In this document: piece by piece, positions 49,294 to 57,796 of the stretch | How positions within the stretch are numbered: the first letter of the stretch is position 1 | Layout: every line of letters starts with the position of its first letter | Assembly: GCF_011806455.1 (NCBI RefSeq) | Contig: NZ_JAATOT010000001.1 | Coordinates: forward strand, 372,001-436,000 | DNA from: Celeribacter sp. HF31 | GTDB lineage: Bacteria; Pseudomonadota; Alphaproteobacteria; Rhodobacterales; Rhodobacteraceae | Direction of reading: 5' to 3' | DNA length: 64,000 nt | Notes under the pieces: generated by a model | Seen by the model: the letters and a program-made list of their open reading frames with translations, nothing else | Databases searched by the model: none | Told to the model about the DNA's origin: nothing | Position numbers and translations under genes: made by a program

Positions 49294-49770
49294 ATGCGTT
49301 TTCATTTTTTTTCGGCCCTATACGTTGCTGCACTATGCGCATTCGCGGCGGAGGCTTCGGACTGCAACGATAGAAACAACCAGTGTACAGAGGTCGTTGG
49401 CTGTGTTCTGGGAACGCCAAACGAAATGTTTGTCGGTGAGGTTTATGGGGTCTCAGAAGGAGATTTTGGAGTGATCTCGACGAAGGGCGCGCAGTGTCGG
49501 GGGGCGTTTGAGAGAACGCTGGAGGGAACTGCAGTGGTCGAAACCGAATGCTCTGATGGCCGCACGGGGAGCGCTGTGTTCGACTATTTCGACCTGAAAT
49601 CTGGCACAGGCCGTGGTGCTGGTAAGATGTCGGACGGTGCTCAGATCGTTTTTTGGGCAGGAGAGAACTTAAAGGCTTATTTCGAGAGTGGGGAAGGAGC
49701 AGGATTGTCCGAATTTTCTCGCTGCGCTTCGGATGCGCTTGAGGCGCTGAATGCTGGGGCGACACTCTAA
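49294..49770 (+). CDS. Exported Cys-containing protein of unknown function
   Basis: 158 residues with a signal peptide (MRFHFFSALYVAALCAFAAEA, cut before SDCND). The mature part has eight or so Cys (DCNDRNNQCTEVVGCVLG, AQCRG, TECSDG, RCASD), suggesting disulfides in the periplasm. GGGAGG precedes ATG 49294; ATG 49246 is less likely. More A/T-rich than its neighbours. No family recognised. Confidence 0.7.
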   Translation: MRFHFFSALYVAALCAFAAEASDCNDRNNQCTEVVGCVLGTPNEMFVGEVYGVSEGDFGVISTKGAQCRGAFERTLEGTAVVETECSDGRTGSAVFDYFDLKSGTGRGAGKMSDGAQIVFWAGENLKAYFESGEGAGLSEFSRCASDALEALNAGATL

Positions 49771-49799
49771 AATACGGGCCAACACATATGGCCGTCGGG

Positions 49800-50108
49800 T
49801 TAGCGCGAGGCCTTCTCCGCAATCCCCGAAAGCCCCTGACGGCGGGCCAGTTCACCCAGCACATCGTCCAGCGCCACATCGCGCGCGGCCAACATGACCA
49901 GCATGTGATAGAGCACATCGGCGGCCTCATAGGTCAGGTTCTCGCGGTCGTTCTTCACAGCCGCGATAATCGCTTCGACCGCCTCTTCGCCGAATTTCTC
50001 GGCGCATTTTTCCGGGCCTTTGGCCAGGAGTTTCGCGGTCCAGGAGGTCTCGGGATCGGCGCCTTTGCGCGAAGCAATGACGGTTTCAAGCGCGTGCAGG
50101 ATGCTCAT
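49800..50108 (-). CDS. hisE: Phosphoribosyl-ATP pyrophosphatase
   Basis: Second step of histidine synthesis: cleaves PR-ATP to PR-AMP. 102 residues, all-alpha MazG-like fold with TSWTAKLLAKGPEKCAEKFGEEAVEAIIAA and ENLTYEAADVLYHMLVMLAARDV, which provide the metal-binding EExxE and ExxD pattern. The start is ATG 50108. Last gene of the his run. Confidence 0.95.
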   Translation of the reverse strand: MSILHALETVIASRKGADPETSWTAKLLAKGPEKCAEKFGEEAVEAIIAAVKNDRENLTYEAADVLYHMLVMLAARDVALDDVLGELARRQGLSGIAEKASR

Positions 50109-50118
50109 GCCGGTCTCC

Positions 50119-50916
50119 TCAGTTGAGCCGCATGGGGATGCCCTTGGAGGCCATATAGTCCTTGGCCTCCTGGATCGTGTAATCCCCGAAGTGAAAGATG
50201 GAGGCGGCCAGAACGGCGCTGGCGTGGCCTTCGGTGACGCCCTCGACGAGGTGGTCAAGAGTGCCGACCCCGCCCGAGGCGATGACCGGGATGTTCACGG
50301 CGTCCGCGATGGTGCGCGTCATGGCGATGTTAAAGCCCGCGCGGGTGCCGTCGCGGTCCATAGAGGTCAAAAGGATCTCGCCCGCGCCCTTGCTTTCGAT
50401 CAGCTTGGCGAATTCAACGGCGTCAATCGGGTGGCCGTCCTTGTCCAGCGCGGCCTTGCGCCCGCCATGGGTGAAGATGGCCCATTTGATCGGGTTGCCA
50501 GCTTCGTCCCATTCGATGGTTTTCGCATCAATCGCACAGACGATGCATTGGCTGCCGAAGTGATCGGCGGCGCGGGCAATCACGTCCGGGTCGGCCACGG
50601 CGGCGGAGTTGAAGGACACTTTGTCGGCCCCGGCAAGGAGCAGGTTGCGCACATCTTCCGTGGTCCGCACACCGCCGCCGATGGTCAGCGGCATAAAGCA
50701 CTGTTCCGCAGTGCGGGTCGCGAGGTCATACATCGTGCCACGGTTCTCATGGGTCGCGTGAATGTCGAGGAAACACAGCTCATCGGCACCCGCCGCGTCA
50801 TAGGCCCGCGCGCTCTCGACCGGGTCGCCCGCGTCGATCAGGTCCACGAAGTTCACGCCTTTCACCACACGGCCATCGGCCACGTCGAGGCAGGGGATGA
50901 TGCGGGTCTTGAGCAT
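50119..50916 (-). CDS. hisF: Imidazole glycerol phosphate synthase cyclase subunit
   Basis: 265-residue TIM barrel that makes IGP and AICAR with ammonia from HisH. It begins [26 protein letters not shown] (catalytic Asp11) and has the second acidic region [15 protein letters not shown] and [17 protein letters not shown]. It lies 10 bases upstream of hisE on the same strand. Confidence 0.96.
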   Translation of the reverse strand: MLKTRIIPCLDVADGRVVKGVNFVDLIDAGDPVESARAYDAAGADELCFLDIHATHENRGTMYDLATRTAEQCFMPLTIGGGVRTTEDVRNLLLAGADKVSFNSAAVADPDVIARAADHFGSQCIVCAIDAKTIEWDEAGNPIKWAIFTHGGRKAALDKDGHPIDAVEFAKLIESKGAGEILLTSMDRDGTRAGFNIAMTRTIADAVNIPVIASGGVGTLDHLVEGVTEGHASAVLAASIFHFGDYTIQEAKDYMASKGIPMRLN

Positions 50917-50976
50917 GGGGCGCGCCTTTTTGTCTCTCGCCCGAGTCTTTAAAGCGCAAGGGGGGCGGATGCAACG

Positions 50977-51450
50977 TCAGGCGCCAGGATTTGCACGTGC
51001 ATTTCCACGGGCGATCCGGCGCATGGCGTCCCGCACGATCAGCACGTGAAACGGTTTGACCACCCTCAGATAGGCCCGCCCCAGCGCATTGTTGCGATGC
51101 ACCCAGGTCGCCATATGGATGCGGCCCGCGTCCTGACGGATGCAGATGCGGAAATTCAGATGGCTGTCGTCGGTGCCGATGATCAACTCATCCGCGCCCT
51201 CATACTCCACAGGAAAAATCGCGCCCTCGCCGCTGTCCGCGGTCTCTGTCTTCAGGCCAAGAGGCTTCATGATCCGATTGCGCAAACGCAAAAGCGCGTC
51301 GGCCCAGCCGGGCATCGTCAGGCCGATATTGGCGGCCTCTCGCGGCGACAGGGCGCTTTGGACCGCGTAGCCGTCGATGAAATCGCCGCTTTGCACCTTC
51401 GTCCAAAGACGTGAAGTGGCGGGGAGGGGGGTATGTTGAACCTGTGTCAT
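50977..51450 (-). CDS. DUF2867 family protein
   Basis: 157 residues similar to DUF2867: LWTKVQSGDFIDGYAV, ADALLRLRNRIMKPLGL, GTDDSHLNFRICIR and HNNALGRAYLRVVKPFHVLIVRDAMRRIA. A single small soluble domain of the START-like type, function unknown. It lies between hisA and hisF in the same direction, yet has no known histidine role. Confidence 0.8.
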   Translation of the reverse strand: MTQVQHTPLPATSRLWTKVQSGDFIDGYAVQSALSPREAANIGLTMPGWADALLRLRNRIMKPLGLKTETADSGEGAIFPVEYEGADELIIGTDDSHLNFRICIRQDAGRIHMATWVHRNNALGRAYLRVVKPFHVLIVRDAMRRIARGNARANPGA

Positions 51451-51540
51451 CGGAACTCTTTACGCCATGTTAAGTGTGTTCACTTACAGGCGAACCATGG
51501 CGCAAGGAAAGGGACAGCTTGACGCAGGCGCAAGACGGCT

Positions 51541-52263
51541 TCAGGCCTTCATCACCTTGAGAGCTTCCGCCAGATCAATCGCCCCATCGTAAAGCGCGCG
51601 GCCGGAGATGGCCCCATTCAAAGGCGCACCGCAAGCCTTGAGGTTTTCCAGATCGGCAATCGAAGACACCCCGCCGCTTGCGATCACCGGGATCGACACG
51701 GCATTGGCGAGTGCTGCGGTTTCCTCGATGTTCGGGCCCTGCATGGCGCCGTCGCGGTTGATGTCGGTGTAGATGATCGCCGAAACACCCGCGTCTTCGA
51801 ACGATTTGGCCAGATCCGTGGCGTTCACATTGGTCTCTTCGGCCCAGCCCTTGGTCGCGACCATGCCTTTGCGCGCGTCGATGCCGACGGCGACGTGACC
51901 GGGGAAAGCCCGCGCCGCTTCGCGCACCAGATCGGGGTTCTCGACCGCCACGGTGCCGAGAATCACGCGCTCCAGCCCTTTGGAAAGCCACATCTCGATC
52001 GTCGCCATATCGCGAATGCCACCGCCCAGTTGTGCGGGCACTTTGCATTGTTTGAGAATCTCTTCCACAGGGGCCGCGTTCACCGGCTCGCCGGCAAAAG
52101 CGCCATTCAGATCGACAAGATGCAGCCACTCGCACCCCGCTTCGACAAACTCCAACGCCTGCGCCGCCGGGTTCTCGTTGAACACGGTCGCTTTCTCCAT
52201 CTCGCCTTTGTAAAGCCGCACGGCGTGGCCGTCTTTCAGGTCGATGGCGGGGTAGAGGATCAT
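51541..52263 (-). CDS. hisA: Phosphoribosylformimino-5-aminoimidazole carboxamide ribotide isomerase
   Basis: 240-residue TIM barrel; isomerises ProFAR to PRFAR before HisF/HisH. Catalytic Asp in [17 protein letters not shown] (Asp8) and [13 protein letters not shown]; also [16 protein letters not shown] and [14 protein letters not shown]. The start is ATG 52263; an upstream ATG gives an unneeded extension. Confidence 0.96.
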   Translation of the reverse strand: MILYPAIDLKDGHAVRLYKGEMEKATVFNENPAAQALEFVEAGCEWLHLVDLNGAFAGEPVNAAPVEEILKQCKVPAQLGGGIRDMATIEMWLSKGLERVILGTVAVENPDLVREAARAFPGHVAVGIDARKGMVATKGWAEETNVNATDLAKSFEDAGVSAIIYTDINRDGAMQGPNIEETAALANAVSIPVIASGGVSSIADLENLKACGAPLNGAISGRALYDGAIDLAEALKVMKA

Positions 52264-52417
52264 GGCGCGGGGCTCCTGTCGTGAAACTGTTGCGCTCCCT
52301 TTGGCATGATTGCGTGAGAATTGCAAAACCCGCTTTGAGTTGCATGTGCCGCTGCGTTAATCTTGCCTCAAAGCGCCGAACCCGCTCAGGGTAGGGGCAT
52401 CTTTGGGAGGATAGAAT

Positions 52418-52801
52418 ATGAAACATGTGATCTTCGCGGCCATTGCCGCAGTTGGTCTTGCGACACCCGTTTTCGCAGATCCGGTCGAAGGCGTCTGGCA
52501 GACCCAGGTCGACGATGGCGCCTATGCGCATATCACCATCGCGCCCTGCGGTGACAAGCTGTGCGGCACGATCAGCCGGACCTTCAATGACAGCGGCGAA
52601 TACAACTCCGCCAACAAGGGCAAGCCCATCGTCTGGGACATGGTCGCACAGGGCGGCGGGGCCTACAAAAATGGCAAGATCTGGCAGCCCTCGACGGGCA
52701 AGGTCTACAACTCGAAAATGGCGCTCTCTGGCAACACGCTGAAGGTCTCCGGCTGCGTCGGGCCGATCTGTAAAGGCCAGACCTGGAGCCGCGTGCAGTA
52801 A
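52418..52801 (+). CDS. DUF2147 exported protein
   Basis: 127 residues: a signal peptide (KHVIFAAIAAVGLATPVFA) and a DUF2147 domain (DPVEGVWQTQVDDGAYAHITIAPCGDKLCGTISRT ... IWQPSTGKVYNSKMALSGNTLKVSGCVGPICKGQTWSRV). A small periplasmic lipocalin-like fold of unknown job. It is inserted, in the opposite direction, between hisH and hisA. Confidence 0.93.
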   Translation: MKHVIFAAIAAVGLATPVFADPVEGVWQTQVDDGAYAHITIAPCGDKLCGTISRTFNDSGEYNSANKGKPIVWDMVAQGGGAYKNGKIWQPSTGKVYNSKMALSGNTLKVSGCVGPICKGQTWSRVQ

Positions 52802-52823
52802 GCGCTTTCCCGGACCATCAAAC

Positions 52824-52850
52824 AAAAGGGGCCTCAAACGGGCCCCTTTT
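52824..52850. terminator. Bidirectional terminator between the DUF2147 gene and hisH
   Basis: Perfect 10-bp stem AAAAGGGGCC (52824-52833) and GGCCCCTTTT (52841-52850), loop TCAAACG. A/T arms allow use from both directions. Confidence 0.9.
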
Positions 52851-52882
52851 CATGTCTTTTTCTTGGCGAAAATACTCAAATC

Positions 52883-53521
52883 CTACGGTGCCCAGCCGAG
52901 GAAGTTCGATACGATGCGCAACCCCGCGCGCTGGCTTTTCTCCGGGTGGAATTGCATGCCGATCATATTGTCGCGCGCCACGATGGCGGTGACCTCTTCA
53001 CCATAGTCGACATGCGCGAGACGGTGCGCGGGGTTAGCGACCTTGAAATGGTAGGAATGTACGAAATAGGCATGATCGCCCTCTGAAACGCCATCCAAAA
53101 CCGGGTGTGTGTTCGATATGTGCAAGTCGTTCCAGCCCATATGCGGCACTTTTAGCGCCGGATCGGAGGGCTCGATCTTCACCACCTCGCCGCCGATCCA
53201 GTCGAACCCGGCGGTCTCTTCGAACTCGAGGCCACGGGTCGCCAGCATCTGCATGCCGATGCAAATCCCCATAAACGGACGACCTTTTTCCGTGACCGCC
53301 TCTGAGATCGCTTCGAACAATCCGGTGTAATCGAACAGCTGTTTCTTGCAGGCCGGAAAAGCGCCGTCGCCCGGCAACACGATGCGGTCGGCCTTGGCCA
53401 CCACATCGGGTTCCGAGGTCACCACGATGGTGCCGGAGCCGTTATCGCGCGCCATGCGCTCGAAGGCCTTGTGGGCGGAGTGCAGGTTTCCGCTGTCGTA
53501 ATCGACGAGTGCTGTCAGCAT
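52883..53521 (-). CDS. hisH: Imidazole glycerol phosphate synthase glutaminase subunit
   Basis: 212-residue class I glutamine amidotransferase. The nucleophile is Cys87 in PFMGICIGMQML, with the His/Glu pair in GMQFHPEKSQ. It also has IVLPGDGAFPACKKQL and YFVHSYHFK. It feeds ammonia to HisF. It is next to hisB in the same direction (21 bases between). Confidence 0.96.
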   Translation of the reverse strand: MLTALVDYDSGNLHSAHKAFERMARDNGSGTIVVTSEPDVVAKADRIVLPGDGAFPACKKQLFDYTGLFEAISEAVTEKGRPFMGICIGMQMLATRGLEFEETAGFDWIGGEVVKIEPSDPALKVPHMGWNDLHISNTHPVLDGVSEGDHAYFVHSYHFKVANPAHRLAHVDYGEEVTAIVARDNMIGMQFHPEKSQRAGLRIVSNFLGWAP

Positions 53522-53541
53522 GTCAGTCTCTCTTCAAAACC

Positions 53542-54129
53542 TTAAAGCGCGCCCTTGGTCGACGGCAGGCTGTCGGCCATGCGCGGGTCGATCTCAAGCG
53601 CCATGCGCAGCGCGCGGGCGACCGATTTGAACGCCGCCTCGGCGATGTGGTGCGAATTGATGCCATGCAGCTTGTCGATGTGCAGCGTGATGCCGCCGTG
53701 GGTCGAGAGCGCCTGAAAGAACTCGCGCACCAGCTCGGTGTCGAATGTGCCGATCTTGTCGGTCGGAAACTCGACATTCCATACCAGAAAAGGCCGCGCC
53801 GAGAGATCGAGCGCGCAGGCTACCTGCGTGTCGTCCATGGCCAGCGCAAAGTGCCCGTAGCGGTAGATGCCCTTCTTGTCGCCGACCGCTTTCACCAAGG
53901 CCTGGCCGATGGCAATGCCGGTGTCTTCCACCGTGTGGTGATCGTCGATGTGATAATCCCCTTTGGCGCGGATCGTCATGTCGATGAGGGAATGGCGCGA
54001 CAGTTGATCGAGCATATGGTCGAAAAAGCCCACACCCGTCTGGTTGTCGTAAATGCCGGTCCCGTCGAGGTTGATCTCGACCGTGATCTCGGTTTCCGCA
54101 GTGTTGCGGGTGATGCTTGCCTTGCGCAT
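53542..54129 (-). CDS. hisB: Imidazoleglycerol-phosphate dehydratase
   Basis: 195-residue monofunctional HisB (dehydratase only, no phosphatase domain). Metal-binding His-rich blocks: [65 protein letters not shown]. First gene of the his group in this direction, so the promoter should lie in 54130-54276. Confidence 0.97.
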   Translation of the reverse strand: MRKASITRNTAETEITVEINLDGTGIYDNQTGVGFFDHMLDQLSRHSLIDMTIRAKGDYHIDDHHTVEDTGIAIGQALVKAVGDKKGIYRYGHFALAMDDTQVACALDLSARPFLVWNVEFPTDKIGTFDTELVREFFQALSTHGGITLHIDKLHGINSHHIAEAAFKSVARALRMALEIDPRMADSLPSTKGAL

Positions 54130-54276
54130 GGGCTGTCCCTCTTCTCGTCACGCCGCTTATACGCGCCTGCGGGCGGATTTGCCAATGCCTCTGCACGGTT
54201 GCGGCAGATGCATCTTAGTCATTTGTTAAGCATGTTTGCGTTTTAATAAGAAAGGTAAACAGGAACGGTAACCCGG

Positions 54277-54798
54277 ATGCGTGTGCTCGTATGGCATGAA
54301 GAGATCGAAATCTCGGCGAAATGGCAGACCGCCTTTGGGCTGAGGGGGCATCATGTGCGCCGCAGTCGCTCGTCCGAAGAGGTGATCACCCTCTTGCGCG
54401 AGGAGCCCTTCGATCTTTTGCTCTTTGATCTTTTGGTGGACGGAGAGGGGGGCTTGGGCGTCGCGTTGATGGCGGAGTTTCATCAGCCCGGCATTGCATC
54501 CGTCCTGATCACGTGGCGGGAACCGGAGCTGCATTTCGATCTGTTCGCGCGGCTGTCGTCCCTGCGCTGTGTGCTGGGAAGCCAGACGCCGATAGACGAT
54601 CTGGTGACCATCGCCGAAGAAATCGTCTGCGGGCCAAGGGGGGATTGCGAGGGGCTGAGCCAAAGCGTGCCGCAGGTCTGTGACAATTGCCAGATTCGCG
54701 TGGCCTGTCTGCGCGGCGAAAGCCCTCTGGTGTTTCGGCATCGCGAGGCGGTTGATGTTTTGACGCATGCGGATCAGCGAACCGCCAACTCTTTGTAA
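54277..54798 (+). CDS. Degenerate receiver (REC)-like protein with C-terminal Cys cluster
   Basis: 173 residues. The first 120 or so have a response-regulator-like alternation: RVLVWHEEIE (acidic pair Glu8/Glu9), DLLLFDLLVDGEGG (Asp51 as candidate phospho-acceptor), VLITW (Thr79). The invariant Lys before Pro is replaced (GSQTPID, Gln103). The C-terminus has VCDNCQIRVACLRGE with three Cys and could bind metal or sense redox. No output domain. It may be a pseudo-receiver. It is divergent from hisB. No partner kinase nearby. Confidence 0.6.
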   Translation: MRVLVWHEEIEISAKWQTAFGLRGHHVRRSRSSEEVITLLREEPFDLLLFDLLVDGEGGLGVALMAEFHQPGIASVLITWREPELHFDLFARLSSLRCVLGSQTPIDDLVTIAEEIVCGPRGDCEGLSQSVPQVCDNCQIRVACLRGESPLVFRHREAVDVLTHADQRTANSL

Positions 54799-54867
54799 GA
54801 CGAGCGCCACCGGCGGAGACGCCAGTCTTTACTGTTGTATCTGGTCTGTCATATCGGAAAGAGAAAT

Positions 54868-54942
54868 TGGAGCGGGCGAGGCGATTCGAACGCCCGACCC
54901 TAACCTTGGCAAGGTTATGCTCTACCCCTGAGCTACGCCCGC
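54868..54942 (-). tRNA. tRNA-Gly (GCC), copy 1
   Basis: Minus-strand cloverleaf with acceptor GCGGGCG/CGCCCGC, anticodon stem-loop AACCTTGCCAAGGTT (anticodon GCC), T arm CGGGCGTTCGAATCGCCTC and encoded CCA. The body is identical to the copy 191 bases away. I see no clear promoter of its own, so it may depend on the transcript from copy 2. Confidence 0.97.
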
Positions 54943-55058
54943 TCGCGTCCAGCCTGTGCGTCGGCTCGGTTACGTGAGGCGGCCGGGTGTGCCGTCTCTA
55001 CCCTAAATCCTCCTTGGGGATGGTCTTGCGATCAGATCGCGTGACCTCGGAGGATATT

Positions 55059-55133
55059 TGGAGCGGGCGAGGCGATTCGAACGCCCGACCCTAACCTTGG
55101 CAAGGTTATGCTCTACCCCTGAGCTACGCCCGC
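55059..55133 (-). tRNA. tRNA-Gly (GCC), copy 2
   Basis: Same 75-base gene as copy 1, including CCA. The flanks are unlike, so the duplication covers only the tRNA itself. Lies upstream of copy 1 in the direction of transcription and has a good promoter. Confidence 0.97.
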
Positions 55134-55150
55134 TTCCTTGGGTGAGGCGT

Positions 55151-55179
55151 GAGATATGAAATCCCGCTCCGACCTGCAA
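55151..55179 (-). promoter_or_regulatory. Promoter of the tRNA-Gly genes
   Basis: On the minus strand, TTGCAG (55179-55174), a 17-base spacer and TATCTC (55156-55151). Transcription would start about 10 bases before the tRNA. The -10 word is the same as that of the 6S candidate. Confidence 0.6.
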
Positions 55180-55248
55180 GAGGAAAATTGGATTTGTCGT
55201 GATTTTTTCGCAGGCACCGCTCATGGACCTCGGGGCCGGAGCGTCCTC

Positions 55249-55272
55249 GCCGGACAAATCCCCGGCTTTTTT
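55249..55272 (+). terminator. Orphan plus-strand hairpin with T-run
   Basis: GCCGG (55249-55253) pairs with CCGGC (55262-55266), 8-base loop, then TTTTTT. No plus-strand gene ends here. Either a transcript from the REC-like gene reads across the tRNA region or a short RNA ends at this point. The rest of 55134-55409 shows nothing else. Confidence 0.5.
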
Positions 55273-55409
55273 GCCGCAGAGCTTTTAAGGTGTTTTTAAA
55301 ATATATCTTTGATGTGGATTAAGGACAGGCTGGCCTCGGTTCGGGTTGTCTGCCGCCATACTTATGACCGCGCCGCAGTCTGATATGCGGCTCAAATCGG
55401 ACAGATGCC

Positions 55410-56579
55410 ATGACCCTCTCCCAACCGTCTCAACAGACCCACATCATGATCCTCGGCAGCGGCTTCGGCGCGCTGACCGCCGTGCGCGAGATTCGCAAGG
55501 AAAAGCTCGACGCCCGCATCACGGTGGTGTCGCCCAACACTCACCTGACCTATCTGCCCAGCCTGATCTGGATGCCCTCGGGGCTGCGGTCCGCCTCCGA
55601 CATCGACGTCGATCTGACGCGGTTCTTTGCCCGCGAAAAAGTCGATTGGCTCAAGGGCCGGGTGGTCAATGTCCGTGACGGGGGGCGTACAGTCGATATC
55701 GAGACCGGCGAAGAGACGCGCGCTGTGACAAATGACGCGCTGATCATCGCCACCGGCGGGCGTTATCTGAAAAAACTACCGGGGCTGGCGGAACATGCGA
55801 TCATTCCTTGCGAAGGCGCCACCAAAGGCCAGCTCATCCACGACCGCATTCGCGACATGGAGGGCGGCACCATTGCGCTCGGATTCGGCACAAATCCGAA
55901 AGAGCCGCAGGCCGTGCGCGGCGGGCCGATGTTCGAATTCCTCTTCGGCATCGACACCATGCTGCGGCAACAGGGGCGGCGGGATAAATTCCGGCTGGTG
56001 TTCTTCAACGGCTCTGACAGACCGGGGCAGCGGCTGGGGCCGAAAGCGGTCGATGGCCTGCTGCGCGAGATGTGGAAACGCGACATCTCGGTGCATATCG
56101 GCGCGAAGCCCCTGCGCATCGAGGCCGACAAGGTGGTCACCGAGCGCGAAGAGATCCCTGCCGATCTGGTGCTCTTCATGTCCGGCCTCACCGGGCCTCT
56201 GTGGCTTGATAATACCGAACTGCCGCGCTCGCCTGGCGGCTTTATTCAGGCGGACGAGAAATGCCGGGTGGTCGGCTGGCCGCGTACTTATGTCGTTGGC
56301 GACACCGGATCGTACCCCGGCCCCGACTGGCTTGCCAAACAGGCGCATCAGGCCGATCTTCAGGCCGAGGCTGCGGTCGCGAATATTGCCGACGAACTGG
56401 CGGGGCGCGAGGCGAGCCATGATTTCAAGGCCGAGCTGGTCTGTATCGTCGACTCGGTGAACAAGGGCATCCTTGTGTTCCGCAATCATAAACTCGCGCT
56501 CACCCTGCCGAAATCGCGGCTATTCCACTGGGCCAAGCGGTTTTTCGAACGGGCCTATCTCAAGGCCTATCGGAGCTGA
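55410..56579 (+). CDS. FAD-dependent NAD(P)/quinone oxidoreductase (SQR/NDH-2-like)
   Basis: 389-residue flavoprotein of the disulfide oxidoreductase fold. The first dinucleotide site is IMILGSGFGALTAVREI (13-29), then LTYLPSLIWMPSGLR, DALIIATGG (109-117) and the FAD-end VVGDTGSYPGPDWLAKQAHQ (296-315). This matches sulfide:quinone oxidoreductase/NDH-2. Of the three SQR Cys, only Cys134 (IIPCEGA) and Cys345 (ELVCIVD) have plausible counterparts. The middle one is absent (GFGTNPKEPQAVRGGP); Cys285 lies elsewhere. Sulfide oxidation is thus uncertain. Convergent with the MAPEG gene. Confidence 0.82.
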   Translation: MTLSQPSQQTHIMILGSGFGALTAVREIRKEKLDARITVVSPNTHLTYLPSLIWMPSGLRSASDIDVDLTRFFAREKVDWLKGRVVNVRDGGRTVDIETGEETRAVTNDALIIATGGRYLKKLPGLAEHAIIPCEGATKGQLIHDRIRDMEGGTIALGFGTNPKEPQAVRGGPMFEFLFGIDTMLRQQGRRDKFRLVFFNGSDRPGQRLGPKAVDGLLREMWKRDISVHIGAKPLRIEADKVVTEREEIPADLVLFMSGLTGPLWLDNTELPRSPGGFIQADEKCRVVGWPRTYVVGDTGSYPGPDWLAKQAHQADLQAEAAVANIADELAGREASHDFKAELVCIVDSVNKGILVFRNHKLALTLPKSRLFHWAKRFFERAYLKAYRS

Positions 56580-56607
56580 GGGGGAAGGGGGCGCAGAGGC
56601 CCCTTTC

Positions 56608-56994
56608 TCAGAAAATCGCCATCAGAATGTCGGCCAGAGACAGCACCAAGAGCAGTGCGAAGGTCGAGAGGATGCCGTATTTGCGGCCCCATTCCTTATC
56701 GCTGCCCTGCATCCCGTAGGCGTGCAACCCGCGCGAGACGATCAGAACGATGCCCGCGAGGTGGACCAAAAGCGCAGGCGCGCCCTGGGCCTCGAAACCT
56801 GCGATCAGAACGAGGGTCAGCGGCGCATATTCGTTGAAATTGCCATGTGCGCGAATGCGGCGATTGAGCGTGTCGTCGCCGCCATCGCCAAGCCCCTGGC
56901 CGATGTTCAGGCGTTGTTTGATCACATAGATCGACATGTAGAGATACATGAGGCCAGCGAGGCCCGCGTAGAAAGCAGTCAGTGTCAGGGTCAT
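56608..56994 (-). CDS. MAPEG-family membrane protein
   Basis: 128 residues with four hydrophobic helices. MAPEG features include YVIKQRLNIGQGLGDGG, RIRAHGNFNEYAPLTLVLI (the Arg-x-x-x-N-x-x-E block) and SRGLHAYGM. In eukaryotes the family handles glutathione and lipid peroxides; in bacteria the role is mostly unknown. 28 bases from the convergent flavoprotein gene. Confidence 0.92.
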   Translation of the reverse strand: MTLTLTAFYAGLAGLMYLYMSIYVIKQRLNIGQGLGDGGDDTLNRRIRAHGNFNEYAPLTLVLIAGFEAQGAPALLVHLAGIVLIVSRGLHAYGMQGSDKEWGRKYGILSTFALLLVLSLADILMAIF

Positions 56995-57135
56995 GATGTG
57001 GGTCTTTTGTTATGAGAGGTGCGCGTGCGGAGCGTGCGCCGGTTTTAAAAGGAACACATTCAAAAATCATTGTTTGAAGGCGCACATGTAGTGCGCGCCT
57101 GACCCGATGCGACCTCTCGCCGCGTGCAGAGGCGC

Positions 57136-57681
57136 TCAGACGCGCGGGTAATGCATCGTGTTGTGAAACCGTGTGGGGCTGGCGGTCGGATTGCGGTAGC
57201 TGTGCGGCTGATCCGCGGCGAACCGCACTGCCGCGCCCGCGCTGTAGCGTGTCCATGTGCTTTCTTCGGCCTCGCCCAATTGCACCTCCAACGTGCCTTC
57301 GGTGACGAAAATATCCTCGACCACGCCCGCGTCATGCGGATGCGAGATATGGGTCTGACGGGGCGTAAGGGTGATCAGAAAGCTCTCCGATCCTAAGGCA
57401 GGATCAAAGGCGAAAAGCGTGCGAAAGCGGATGCTCTCAGGAAAGCTGACCGCCGGAGGAGCCGTCGCCGCGCCTTCGAGAAAGGCGGTAAGCGGCAGGT
57501 GAAAGCCCTTCGCTAGCTTCCAAAGCGTCACCAGAGTGGGTGAGGATTCGCCGCGTTCGATTTGCCCCAGCATGGCTTTGCTCACACCGGTGATCTCGGC
57601 GGCTTGCGCAAGGCTGAGACCCGCCTCGGAGCGAATGGCCTTGAGTGCGATCTTGGGCATGTCCGCCGTTTCTGTTTGCAT
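57136..57681 (-). CDS. XRE-family regulator with cupin domain
   Basis: 181 residues. Helix-turn-helix at about 10-65 (LKAIRSEAGLSLAQAAEITGVSKAMLGQIERGESSPTLVTLWKLAKG). A cupin domain follows (SHPHDAGVVEDIFVTEGTLEVQLGE ... FAADQPHSYRNPT). Such regulators sense a small ligand through the cupin. The start is ATG 57681 or ATG 57660. It is divergent from benE, and the three-box operator between them is its obvious target. Confidence 0.9.
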   Translation of the reverse strand: MQTETADMPKIALKAIRSEAGLSLAQAAEITGVSKAMLGQIERGESSPTLVTLWKLAKGFHLPLTAFLEGAATAPPAVSFPESIRFRTLFAFDPALGSESFLITLTPRQTHISHPHDAGVVEDIFVTEGTLEVQLGEAEESTWTRYSAGAAVRFAADQPHSYRNPTASPTRFHNTMHYPRV

Positions 57682-57704
57682 GGGCTTTCCTCAACTCCCC
57701 TCTT

Positions 57705-57754
57705 GTGCGTTATAGCATCCGTGCGCTATAGCGGTCACGTCCGTTATAGCGCAC
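57705..57754. promoter_or_regulatory. Three-box operator between the XRE-cupin regulator and benE
   Basis: GTGCGTTATAGC (57705-57716) and GTGCGCTATAGC (57721-57732) are direct repeats 16 bases apart. The third copy is inverted, GTTATAGCGCAC (57743-57754). The second and third make a 14-bp arm dyad with one mismatch around a 6-base centre. The core GCTATAGC is itself a palindrome. This is a strong operator candidate, placed to control both divergent genes. Confidence 0.75.
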
Positions 57755-57796
57755 AAAATGCCCCCGGTTCAATTCCCGTCTCAGAAAGGCCCCGCC

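Noticed and set aside
55003-55257. Minus-strand open frame across tRNA-Gly copy 2
   Set aside because: It is created by the tRNA sequence itself.
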